Origin: Candidatus Woesearchaeota archaeon | Lineage (GTDB): Archaea > Nanoarchaeota > Nanoarchaeia > Woesearchaeales > JAGVZT01 | Direction of reading: 5' to 3' | NCBI GenBank assembly: GCA_017608295.1 | Contig: JAFCGF010000007.1 | Span: forward strand, 1 to 64,000 | Length of the DNA stretch: 64,000 bases | Shown here: piece by piece, positions 47,201 to 54,489 of the stretch | How positions within the stretch are numbered: position 1 is the stretch's first letter | Layout: every line of letters begins with the position of its first letter | Made by a program: the position numbers and the translations under genes | The notes under the pieces: model-generated | The model's input: only the letters and a program-made list of their open reading frames with translations | Databases searched by the model: none | Told to the model about the DNA's origin: nothing

Positions 47201-49746
47201 CCAACAATAATATCCACCTTGCCATCATTGTTAGCATCACCTACAGCAGGACGGTATGTTTTATATGAGCTATTCCACACGGCATTGCGAGTCCAAGTAT
47301 AATTACCAAGGTATTCATAGATATACACAAAGCCCCATGTCAAATTTCCCCCTGTTACAATAATCTCATTCTCTCCGTCTTCATCAGAATCCGCAACCTC
47401 GGTTACCTCAATCACAAGTTGGTAAGCAAGGAGTGTATCTATTCGTGAATAATTCCAACTTCCGTTTATGTTTTTCAGTATCTCGACATAATCATGAGTG
47501 CCATTGAAATCAGAATATAATATCTCATTTAATCCATCATTGTCCGCATCACCAACATCCAAAGAGCGAAGTCGGGTACCACCACAGGTGATAATTGTGG
47601 AATTTTCCCAAGTCCCATTCAACTTATAGGTTAATATTTTCCCCGAATCAGTCCCATTATAAGTTCCAAGGACAATCTCATTTATACCATCGTTGTCCAC
47701 ATCCCCTATTTCAACTTCCTCAACAGCCTCTTCCAGCGTGTGATTTTCATAGATTTTCTCCCATGTTCCATTTGTGTTCTTGTACACAAAGAAATCTTTA
47801 TTATTAATTCCCTGGAACACACCCCACACCACATCAAGTGCACCGTCGCCGTCAACATCACCCACAGCTAGACCATCCCCTCCCCGATCTTCAAGAATTG
47901 TCGAGAAGTTCCATGTGTTGCTGGCAGAATCATATTCAGCCAGCCGGAGCCGACCTTTTCCAGCAACATCATCGTAACTCATCACTATTTCATTCAGAGA
48001 GTCGTTATCTACATCGGCAATAATTACCTCATAGACCTCCTGAATAGAGGTATTAATTTCCAGGTCAACAGTCCTGTATCCCGCAACCTCCAGCATGAAC
48101 GGAATCGTGAGGTTGTCCGCGCTGATTCTCCCGTCCACATAGCCCTCGGTGCCAGCGCTCCAGTTCACGAGCAACTCGATGTCCGCGCTTCCGAGAGCAG
48201 AGACGTTCACCCAGCTCTGGTTCAGCGAACTGCTGGCGTTGTTCGTGACGACAGCGCTACTCAGCGTCACATTGAGGCTCGCGTTCAGCAGGTTTGTGAT
48301 GTTGAACACATAAGTGGTGTTGGTCGAGCTGCTGCTTATTGTGCCGAGTGATAGGGAAACGCTGCCGCCGATAATCTGGGCATCAATCGAGTGGTTTACC
48401 ATGAGGCGGCCTGCGCCCTGGTCCACAGCGCGGAGACTGACATCCTTAGTGTGGCCGACGAGCGCGCCCTTTATCATCGCTGGCGTCCATGTGGGGTTCT
48501 TCTGCAGCAGAAGGGCAGCAGCGCCTGACACATGCGGCGCGCTCATCGAGGTGCCGTTCATCAGTTCGTAGCCGCCGCCAAGCTTTGTCGAATTAATGTC
48601 AACGCCAGGAGCAACAAGGTCTGGTTTTATCTCGTTGCTGCCCGATGCAGGACCTCTAGATGAAGTGCTCCTGATGGAATCAGATTTGTTCGTGTTGCCG
48701 ACAGTTATGGCCTTCCGCGAGTTCCCTGGCGAGCGTATGGTGCTCAGGCCTGAACCAGAGTTACCTGCCGCAGCAACCACAATGACACCGGCATCCACCG
48801 CATCGTCAGCAGCCAGCGAGAGGTCATCATCCGCGCTGCCATCAGTGCCTAGAGATAGAGAGATGATGTCATATCCTGCATCAGTGGCGTTCTGGATTGC
48901 GAGGAGGACATCGGAAGTCCAGCCGTTGCCGTTGGAATCAAGCACCTTGTATGCCACGAGGGTCGCGTCTGGGGCTGTTCCCTTCAATGTACCATTCGCT
49001 GCTGCGATGCCTGCGACATGCGTCCCATGACCGTTGTCGTCCAAGGAGTTGTTGTCACTGTTCACGTAATCCCAGCCGGGTAACACCTTGCAGTTACTAG
49101 CAAAATGCTCTGCTTCCGTGCATCCGCCGAGGTCGGCATGCGTGTAGTCAATGCCTGTGTCAATAATCGCGATGGTGATGCCCTGTCCGGTTAGGTTGTT
49201 CCCTGCTGAGTCGTTCCTAGCCCATACCTCCGGAGCGCCCACGAGCGGGACGGACTCCCCGACAAGGGCATGAACAGGCCTATCCTCGCTGATGTACTCG
49301 ACAGCATCAAGGTAGGTGAGTTGGTTGAGTTTACGCGTAGGTACTGTGAGCGCAATTGCGCCGATGGCTGAGAGATCCTTCACCTTTGGCTCACTCAGAG
49401 CGGCTACGCCACCTGCTGAGAGCGCATCGAGAACCTCCTGCTTCGCCTTCTCAAAGGAGTATACAGGAGCTCCGAGCGCCGAGAAGCCTTTTCCCCTTGG
49501 CTCCTCTGAGGTATGTAACCTAATGATGACGCGTATCTCCTCACCAATCTCAATGCTTGCTCCGCGCTCACCAAGTGTCAAAGTTCTGTCAAGCTTATAG
49601 TATGGATGACGCATGTATACGGGCTGCTCTGGTGCTTCAGGAGGGGGGCTCAGAGCAGCGAGAACGCCCACCGTGAGAATCAGGAGAAGCACGGCTATTG
49701 CTGCGCCTACACTGCCCCACAATGGGCGTTCCGCTGCTTTCTCCAT
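44257..49746 (-). CDS. Giant subtilisin-like serine protease with FG-GAP repeats and membrane tail
   Basis: The 1829-residue protein has an N-terminal signal or anchor helix (AIAVLLLILTVGVLAAL), a propeptide-like region, then a peptidase S8 domain with aspartate near 194 (IDTGIDYTHAD), histidine near 243 (NGHGTHVAG) and serine near 400 (GTSMSAPHVSG). Next come about eight FG-GAP-like units (DVDNDGxNEIV) between ~560 and 960, several beta-sandwich segments, a (PPVE)n spacer of seven units near 1640, and four C-terminal membrane helices after a KKRG-type basic stretch. The C-terminal multi-helix anchor is unusual for such proteases, which usually end in one helix. It likely works on the cell surface. 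The gene begins just after a leftward TATA-like element near 49765. Confidence 0.88.
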   Translation of the reverse strand: MEKAAERPLWGSVGAAIAVLLLILTVGVLAALSPPPEAPEQPVYMRHPYYKLDRTLTLGERGASIEIGEEIRVIIRLHTSEEPRGKGFSALGAPVYSFEKAKQEVLDALSAGGVAALSEPKVKDLSAIGAIALTVPTRKLNQLTYLDAVEYISEDRPVHALVGESVPLVGAPEVWARNDSAGNNLTGQGITIAIIDTGIDYTHADLGGCTEAEHFASNCKVLPGWDYVNSDNNSLDDNGHGTHVAGIAAANGTLKGTAPDATLVAYKVLDSNGNGWTSDVLLAIQNATDAGYDIISLSLGTDGSADDDLSLAADDAVDAGVIVVAAAGNSGSGLSTIRSPGNSRKAITVGNTNKSDSIRSTSSRGPASGSNEIKPDLVAPGVDINSTKLGGGYELMNGTSMSAPHVSGAAALLLQKNPTWTPAMIKGALVGHTKDVSLRAVDQGAGRLMVNHSIDAQIIGGSVSLSLGTISSSSTNTTYVFNITNLLNASLNVTLSSAVVTNNASSSLNQSWVNVSALGSADIELLVNWSAGTEGYVDGRISADNLTIPFMLEVAGYRTVDLEINTSIQEVYEVIIADVDNDSLNEIVMSYDDVAGKGRLRLAEYDSASNTWNFSTILEDRGGDGLAVGDVDGDGALDVVWGVFQGINNKDFFVYKNTNGTWEKIYENHTLEEAVEEVEIGDVDNDGINEIVLGTYNGTDSGKILTYKLNGTWENSTIITCGGTRLRSLDVGDADNDGLNEILYSDFNGTHDYVEILKNINGSWNYSRIDTLLAYQLVIEVTEVADSDEDGENEIIVTGGNLTWGFVYIYEYLGNYTWTRNAVWNSSYKTYRPAVGDANNDGKVDIIVGYDTYKGVTILERQEDNITWIDSVVATDFTGEVTRDVEIGDATNNGLNEITSGSGFISDAIPKLHHFIEDPRISAPTETLNTLSLYDTQTLTSRVQDSDGLDTVVLYWRNGTVAWNEANMTLLDTQNYTGSAAAQPWNTTVEYFIKATDFQGDSNQTPILNYTVLVNRIGNETDLVTNLSNVSVWIADAVLNLTYLNAEEVRIDWNGSPLVAWTHPFGPDLLDFRNIKVNASEDGLSGWTHVANLTLPSGVNKTLYVSHWNSSADAVCVKDAEVNSITDISFDCTGASETLVQCTNISVGNYRCENASGRWKLSGASHSAVKEMSSDPPQSSNAWNSIPSSFDASAQLVFNITWTDNTAIDNVSMEVNRSGTVTSYYVANSSANVYSLNLTDFPAGTHYWRSTANDTGGIESTTSWFVFTITKATPTLNLTLDGEMGNASVYENVSIWLNGSLLSGDTGTFLALYSNGTLFANETAIANLTNYSITGEYNITLTYWSTQNYSAANLSYMLTVMELYPTVVSHSPTGTVTSSSTTLTATTNENASCRYSTTASTPYASMGSAFSGTGTSHSASLSGLTDGTKHYYIRCNSTAGSVSTIDYDASFTVSITTTPSGGGGGGGAPATDPNVKETTFSSLTPDKEHRMFVDRATIAATKIGFVNTVQAMNVKLSVSTVNTTTLTNPLDVAYDYFNVTLEGLYAHELSETWIEFKVKTSWITDNNGTKGDVRLKRYRTRWENLGTTWMKDSGDYSYFNATSPGFSIFAIALVTAQEPEPPVEPPVEPPVEPPVEPPVEPPVEPPPPEQPRKRRGLVLGIIMGILVAAGSGGYVYKRTRKPKKPMTLKDKLKEFKKQSVTNQVNWKGVILGFLMGYLFVSFGFILLFLPLFLLHDSRSPDDTEGLDMAFGTMSKWNEWEGAFAFIGYTYFVHWAFQVLHISLGVLGAYIGGFLVRRMGWKLRILGVIILMLTSALLSLLLVIVIISSA

Positions 49747-49869
49747 AGAGAACTATCCCACTAGTATTTGGCTATTTAAGATTTCCTCTAGCTCAGCAGG
49801 GAAACCGTAATTCTTCCGGTCATTTCGCAGCAATATTGTTAAGAGAAAAATCCAATGCGCCTGTTAATG

Positions 49870-50172
49870 GCCAATAGGTATATCGATAAATATGGATATG
49901 AGAGATATGCAGATACTCATAGGCTCGTGCATAGGGGGATTGCGTATGAATACATCTATCGCAGAAATAGGAGTCACTATCCGCTTCAGTTCAGATATTA
50001 CCAAATCCATCATAGGGATAGGAACAAGAGAAACAACGCACCCGAGAACCTGCAGATAGTCACTAGAAACGAGCATGAGAAAATGAATCTGGAGCAAGCG
50101 GAACCACAGCGGGAAAACCGAGATTTCCCAAATCCTGTGTATTTCCTCGACACCGCGCATCCCGCGGTATGA
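49870..50172 (+). CDS. Small HNH-family endonuclease-like protein
   Basis: The 100-residue product carries YYQIHHRDRNKRNNAPENLQIVTRNEHEKMN, in which HH, the N-rich turn and the PENLQ/H pattern form the beta-beta-alpha HNH nuclease fold. The N-terminus MANRYIDKYGYERYADTH is basic and aromatic and may hold DNA. Such short HNH proteins occur as free-standing genes in many archaea. An ATG at 49855 would add five residues. It sits 135 bases before the zinc-ribbon/nuclease gene on the same strand, but the long gap and direct repeats between them suggest separate control. Confidence 0.7.
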   Translation, partial: ANRYIDKYGYERYADTHRLVHRGIAYEYIYRRNRSHYPLQFRYYQIHHRDRNKRNNAPENLQIVTRNEHEKMNLEQAEPQRENRDFPNPVYFLDTAHPAV

Positions 50173-50194
50173 ATTACACTACAAATCCTTCCCG

Positions 50195-50230
50195 AATCCT
50201 GTTGAGAAATGGGATACCAAATCCTGTTGA
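50195..50230. repeat. Two direct AATCCTGTTGA repeats 25 bases apart
   Basis: AATCCTGTTGA occurs at 50195-50205 and 50220-50230, with a near copy (AATCCTGTG) inside the HNH gene end. They precede the zinc-ribbon/nuclease gene and could be binding sites. Confidence 0.35.
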
Positions 50231-50306
50231 TTCCGCGTAGGGGAAACCGAAAATCTTCCGGAAAATCCAGACGAATGCTTATCAACCTCAGCACTCAAAT
50301 ATCATT

Positions 50307-51332
50307 ATGCCACACAACCACGTCAATCCTGCTCACCGAAAGCCAATGACCTGCCCGCACTGCTACTCCAAAAAAATCGTCCGCTACGGCACCCTCACCC
50401 TGAAGCATCAGAAAGTCCAGCGATTCAGATGCAAGGCATGCAAAAAAACATTCACAGACAAGGACACCAAACACCGCACATACCCCCTCAAGACCATCCT
50501 TGCCGCGCTCACCACATACAACCGGGGGAACACGCTCGACAGGACATCAAGACAGACAGCAAAGAGATTCTCCACGAGAATCCCAAAATCCACACTGCAC
50601 AACTGGATTCAGGATTACCAACACATCTGCACTTTCACGAACCTCAGAAGAACAACAGTGTTCCGCGAGAAACCCCTCCTCACGCGAAGACTCTACCATA
50701 CCCAGCTCTACTATTACCAGTACCACCGAGCAAAGCTCGGCCTCATCGCACACAACCTTCCCAGGAAGTCCAGGCTTGAAAACTACCTCCTCGAAGTCCC
50801 CACAAGGCGCTTCCCGCACTCGCTCTTCACGCCAAAAGCTCCGAGGATGTCGCAGGTGCGCTTCCCCCTCCTTAACACAAGAGCAAAGAAAACCTCAAAC
50901 AACGCGAGCGCATTAGCATCACTCGCGCTGGAATTCGCAAACACCAACAGCGAGCGCCACCAGGCCATACAGGACTTCTTCATCGCGAACGACGCCCACA
51001 CAATCGCCGCAGAAGTCCCGGTCTACCTCACGCCAAATGATCTCAGGTACTACAGTAAACACCCCTTCACTCTCGACCTCCCCCCAAAGCATACCATCAC
51101 GGGCCACATCGACCTCCTGCAGATACGCAACCGGAAAATCTTAATCCTTGATTACAAGCCGGACGCGAGAAACCAGAAGCCCCTCCACCAGCTCACCGCG
51201 TACGCATTAGCATTGGCCAGCAGGCTCAGGCTTCCCCTTAAGCAATTCACCTGTGCGTGGTTCGATGACAGGGACTATTATGAATTCTTCCCCCTGAAAG
51301 CTTGTTACGCTAGAGCTTCAACTACAGGATAA
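50307..51332 (+). CDS. Zinc-ribbon/HTH protein fused to a PD-(D/E)XK nuclease domain
   Basis: The 341-residue protein starts with a transposase-like zinc ribbon: CPHC (16-19) and CKACKKTF (42-49), with IVRYGTL between, as in the InsA part of IS1-type transposases. A helical, HTH-like region follows (about 55-110, including STLHNWIQDYQ). The middle is basic and not recognised. The C-terminal part has GHID (266-269), ILDYKP (D282, K284) and QLTAYALAL, the acidic-D-x-K-Q pattern of PD-(D/E)XK nucleases like Cas4 or RecB. The fusion is not one I know by name. No cas genes, transposon ends or methylase lie nearby. A defence or mobile-element nuclease is plausible but inferred. Confidence 0.65.
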   Translation: MPHNHVNPAHRKPMTCPHCYSKKIVRYGTLTLKHQKVQRFRCKACKKTFTDKDTKHRTYPLKTILAALTTYNRGNTLDRTSRQTAKRFSTRIPKSTLHNWIQDYQHICTFTNLRRTTVFREKPLLTRRLYHTQLYYYQYHRAKLGLIAHNLPRKSRLENYLLEVPTRRFPHSLFTPKAPRMSQVRFPLLNTRAKKTSNNASALASLALEFANTNSERHQAIQDFFIANDAHTIAAEVPVYLTPNDLRYYSKHPFTLDLPPKHTITGHIDLLQIRNRKILILDYKPDARNQKPLHQLTAYALALASRLRLPLKQFTCAWFDDRDYYEFFPLKACYARASTTG

Positions 51333-51352
51333 GCCTTGCCTAGATATTCAAC

Positions 51353-51808
51353 TCAAATACTCCTTAGCACCACGAGAGTCTGGCTGTTGGAGACGTGAGT
51401 CTTGTCGCTTCGGAGTTCGCGCACCACGAATTCAGTCAGCTGCTCGAGGTTTTCAAACCTGGCTTTCAGCAGGATGTCGGTCCGGCCGGTAATCAAGTTG
51501 GCCTCCTCAACCTCGTTATACTTCTTGCAGAAATTCAGCACCTCGTACTGGTCCATGTTGGCAGCGACCATAGACTTCTGGTCGACATTAATCAAGATAA
51601 AAGCGAGGATGCTCTTCCCCAGCTTGTGGTAATTAAGCTTCACTGTATAGTTCAGGATGACGCCGTTCTTCTTCAGGCGCTTGATCCTGTTATGAACAGT
51701 CGTGATCGGAATGCCAGTGCGCTTTGAGATCTTCTGGATAGAGAGATCTGAGTTTTCGAGAAGCACCTCGAGAATTCTCCGGTCTTTTTCATCAATTTGA
51801 AATACCAT
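51353..51808 (-). CDS. Lrp/AsnC-family transcriptional regulator
   Basis: The 151-residue protein has the standard two parts: a winged HTH at about 8-55 (LSIQKISKRTGIPITTVHNRIKRL) and a ligand-binding ferredoxin-like domain (AFILINVDQKS, then GRTDILLKARFENLEQLTEFV). Length is normal. The ATG at 51808 is favoured over one at 51826 since a TATA box (TTTATAAATC) is centred about 28 bases upstream. The repeat TGGAA-N6-TTCCA lies between box and start, suggesting autoregulation. It diverges from the pilin-like cluster. Confidence 0.85.
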   Translation of the reverse strand: MVFQIDEKDRRILEVLLENSDLSIQKISKRTGIPITTVHNRIKRLKKNGVILNYTVKLNYHKLGKSILAFILINVDQKSMVAANMDQYEVLNFCKKYNEVEEANLITGRTDILLKARFENLEQLTEFVVRELRSDKTHVSNSQTLVVLRSI

Positions 51809-51809
51809 G

Positions 51810-51840
51810 TGGAACGGGTATTCCATCTGGTTTATAAATC
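51810..51840 (-). promoter_or_regulatory. TATA box and inverted repeat upstream of the Lrp gene
   Basis: TGGAA-N6-TTCCA (51810-51825) overlaps the expected start site downstream of TTTATAAATC (51831-51840, read leftward as GATTTATAAA). It is placed like a self-binding operator. Confidence 0.4.
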
Positions 51841-51900
51841 TTCTGTTAGTATGACTAAGAATTCATGAATATACCACCACACACCAAATCCAAGCGAAAA

Positions 51901-51910
51901 CTATAAATAA
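51901..51910 (+). promoter_or_regulatory. TATA box of the pilin-like cluster
   Basis: CTATAAATAA lies about 26 bases before the ATG at 51932, and the following genes overlap one another, so one promoter probably drives all three. Confidence 0.5.
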
Positions 51911-51931
51911 CGTCTCAGGCACAGCAAAGCC

Positions 51932-52477
51932 ATGGCTCTCAAAGGAAGGAAGGGATACTTCTTCCTCATTGACGCATTCCTCGCCATGAGCGTGATGGCA
52001 TTGGGGATGCTTCTCATATACTCATTCCACAGCTACAGCCCGCAGCAGGTCCAGCCCCTTCTCTTAGCAGACGACGTGATGGAATCCCTTTCATCCAATA
52101 ACGTGGACGACCTCGCGGGCAACACCAGCAGGGCAGGCTTCTACGTGAGGCTTTTAGCGGAGCGGGGCAATATCACGAACATGCAGAACACCTTGCTCGA
52201 GCAGATAGGGGAATACTACTGGCTCGGCGAAGACGACTTGGCGAGAGGCTTCGCCATCAACATCACAAGCGAGATCGTGCCGAATCAGTACGGCTTCGAG
52301 TACCACATCAACCCCGTCAATCTCACTCATTCTGATTTTGTCATCAGGATTAACAGCATCACCGCTACACCAGAAGATGCCATGATGCTCGTCACCTCGA
52401 AAAGAGTGGTCGCGGGTGTCGCGAACGAAAGCATGATGTGGGGGCCAATGGTCATGGAGGCGCGCGTGTGGCTCTGA
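51932..52477 (+). CDS. Pilin-like exported protein, first of three
   Basis: The 181-residue protein begins MALKGRKGYFFLIDAFLAMSVMALGMLLIY, i.e. basic residues, a GRKG-like site and a hydrophobic helix (cited as the first 30 residues), as in archaeal type IV pilin precursors. The outer domain has helical and beta segments with several N-x-T/S glycosylation sites. The second gene starts inside its last codons. A role in a surface fibre or pseudo-pilus is likely, though no ATPase or prepilin peptidase is in the window. Confidence 0.6.
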   Translation: MALKGRKGYFFLIDAFLAMSVMALGMLLIYSFHSYSPQQVQPLLLADDVMESLSSNNVDDLAGNTSRAGFYVRLLAERGNITNMQNTLLEQIGEYYWLGEDDLARGFAINITSEIVPNQYGFEYHINPVNLTHSDFVIRINSITATPEDAMMLVTSKRVVAGVANESMMWGPMVMEARVWL

Positions 52478-53505
52478 TTCCCAGGGGGAAGAAGGGAGTG
52501 TTCTTCACTTTCATAGCCGTGCTCATCATCATGGTGATACTCACCGCCTTCAGCATAGGCAAGCAGGAGACTGCGCTCACCAGCAGGATTCCCATTGTCC
52601 GCACCAGGTCTACCCAGGCCAACAACTACGTGCGCTCACTAGAGACAAGCCTCATCCCGAGAATCCTCATGGACTCCGGGCGGAGAGCGCTGTACGCGAT
52701 GACGGACGAGGCAGTCACTAATGGGCCCCTGACCTATGTAGAGCAGCAGGAGATGTTCACAGAGCTCGTCCTTGATGGCACGATAGCAGGAGTGTCCTCA
52801 TCGTACATGGAAAACCACACCCTGCCATTCCGCATGACTGAGCTTGCCGGCATTATCAAGGACTCAATGAGAATTAACACAACCTATGTCATCAACGGCA
52901 TGACCGACAGGGAAGTCAAATTCATCCAGGACAACGACACAGGGCCGTGGTACGTGCGCGCAGAGCTCAACGTCACCCTGCTTGTGAACGCGACCCTCAT
53001 GCGCTGGAACACCACGCGCATCATCAAGACGCAAATCCCCATCGAGGGCCTCCAGGACCCCTATTATTCATACCAGCCCGAGACTCCGGCAGGATATGTT
53101 CCTGCCATCAAACGGACGGGCGTGCGCCGGGATGCCTGGACACTGGAGAAATTCATCGCGCATGTGGTCAACGCCACGTATGACCACAACGACGAGGGCT
53201 TTGCCCCGAGCTTCATCACCCGCCTTGCTGGCAACCACCGGCCGGGCTCGAAGTGCTGCGGCATCGAATCCACCATCAACCCCGAGCTGATGCAGTTCAG
53301 TAGGGCAGACAGCTACGCCAACAACTGGACCTACATAGACCACTGCTTCTTCGGCCAGTTGGAGGGCTTCTGCAACGGCACGACCTATAAGGTGAGCGGC
53401 TTCACCTCCCTGCTAGAGCCAGTCGACCAGCCGCAATACCTGTTCGGGCTCACAGCCTATTACCTCCCGCGATACAGGCTCGGAAACAACGGCACAATCG
53501 AGTGA
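52468..53505 (+). CDS. Pilin-like or membrane-anchored exported protein, second of three
   Basis: The 345-residue protein starts with GTG at 52468, ten bases inside the upstream gene, with GGAGG seven bases before it. The N-terminus RGKKGVFFTFIAVLIIMVIL is again basic plus hydrophobic. The outer part (to residue ~345) has N-glycosylation sites such as NATLMRWNTT and a few cysteines (KCCGIES, HCFFGQLEGFCNGT) that can pair. No family is recognised. A longer ATG start at 52438 would overlap the previous gene further. Its stop overlaps the next gene. Confidence 0.6.
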   Translation: MALIPRGKKGVFFTFIAVLIIMVILTAFSIGKQETALTSRIPIVRTRSTQANNYVRSLETSLIPRILMDSGRRALYAMTDEAVTNGPLTYVEQQEMFTELVLDGTIAGVSSSYMENHTLPFRMTELAGIIKDSMRINTTYVINGMTDREVKFIQDNDTGPWYVRAELNVTLLVNATLMRWNTTRIIKTQIPIEGLQDPYYSYQPETPAGYVPAIKRTGVRRDAWTLEKFIAHVVNATYDHNDEGFAPSFITRLAGNHRPGSKCCGIESTINPELMQFSRADSYANNWTYIDHCFFGQLEGFCNGTTYKVSGFTSLLEPVDQPQYLFGLTAYYLPRYRLGNNGTIE

Positions 53506-53510
53506 ATACC

Positions 53511-54434
53511 ATGAAATCATTCAAAGACCGGATGCACATCATTGCCGACTCCCTTGAGCCGGCAAAGGATTTTTTCAAGACCATCGCGAAATGCCTCGAC
53601 CCGGACAGCTACAACAAGTTCTCCAGAAAGAGCATGCCGCATGCTTTGACCTACCTGTTAGGAGTGGTGGCGCTCGCCACGCTGCTCCTGGGTGTCCTCA
53701 TGATACCTACACTCGTGAACATGCCGGAGACCATCACGGATACGCTCTCGCAGTTCGACGTCCTGAGCCTGACGCTAGAGTTCTCGACCAAGGAACCAAT
53801 CCATCTTGACTTTGAGCCCATCCTCTCAACGACAGTCGCGATTGACACAAGCAAAGCGACAAATCTCAGCGATGACCAGACTGACACCGTGCTCGTGGAT
53901 GCAGAGACCATAACCGTGAGGAAACAGAGCGCCCACTGCATGCTGCGCTCGTTTGTATCCAAAGTGACTGTCTTTGGTTTCGGCTTCGCTATTCCCGAGG
54001 ACTGCTATGAGCAGTACACGATTACGGACACAGATCTGCTGAATGAGAAAGAGACTGTCTCGAAGCTCGTGTGGCTCTGGATACTCTATTCGCTGCCCCT
54101 GCTCTACCTCTGGCTTATCGTGAAGCTCTACGTAGGGTATGTCGCGCTTGCGCTCGCCATGGTGCTCCTCACCGGATTAGTGCTCAAGGGGCTACACTCG
54201 AAAGTTGGATACATCCAGAACATCAAGCTCGCACTGTACGCCCTCACCATTCCAATGATAGTGGATATCGCGAGCACGCCTTTCGACACGCAGCTCTACG
54301 GTATCCATTGGTTTATCGGCCTTGGCTATTACATCCTCAGCCTCTACCTCTCCGGCGGCGATGACGAGAAGGGCGAGAGTGAGATGAAGAAAGTCGCAGG
54401 CGGCAAGAAGCCTATTGTGTGGAAGAAGGATTAA
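53511..54434 (+). CDS. DUF1189-like integral membrane protein
   Basis: The 307-residue protein has a cytoplasmic amphipathic start (LDPDSYNKFSRKSMPHALTY), one helix (about 45-65), a ~110-residue outer domain and then four helices (about 180-285), closing with a lysine-rich tail. The layout and the SYNKFSRKS-like opening resemble DUF1189 membrane proteins, a family without known activity. The GTG at 53502 overlaps the previous stop; the ATG at 53511 has GAGTGA six bases upstream. It ends the three-gene cluster, which may build or anchor a surface structure. Confidence 0.6.
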   Translation: MKSFKDRMHIIADSLEPAKDFFKTIAKCLDPDSYNKFSRKSMPHALTYLLGVVALATLLLGVLMIPTLVNMPETITDTLSQFDVLSLTLEFSTKEPIHLDFEPILSTTVAIDTSKATNLSDDQTDTVLVDAETITVRKQSAHCMLRSFVSKVTVFGFGFAIPEDCYEQYTITDTDLLNEKETVSKLVWLWILYSLPLLYLWLIVKLYVGYVALALAMVLLTGLVLKGLHSKVGYIQNIKLALYALTIPMIVDIASTPFDTQLYGIHWFIGLGYYILSLYLSGGDDEKGESEMKKVAGGKKPIVWKKD

Positions 54435-54456
54435 TTCTACAAGGAGCGCCGAAGCG

Positions 54457-54465
54457 TTTAAATAG
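54457..54465 (+). promoter_or_regulatory. TATA box of valS
   Basis: TTTAAATAG stands about 29 bases before the ATG at 54490, fitting a nearly leaderless message. Confidence 0.5.
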
Positions 54466-54489
54466 AGATAACCGCCACTTCTCGCCATC

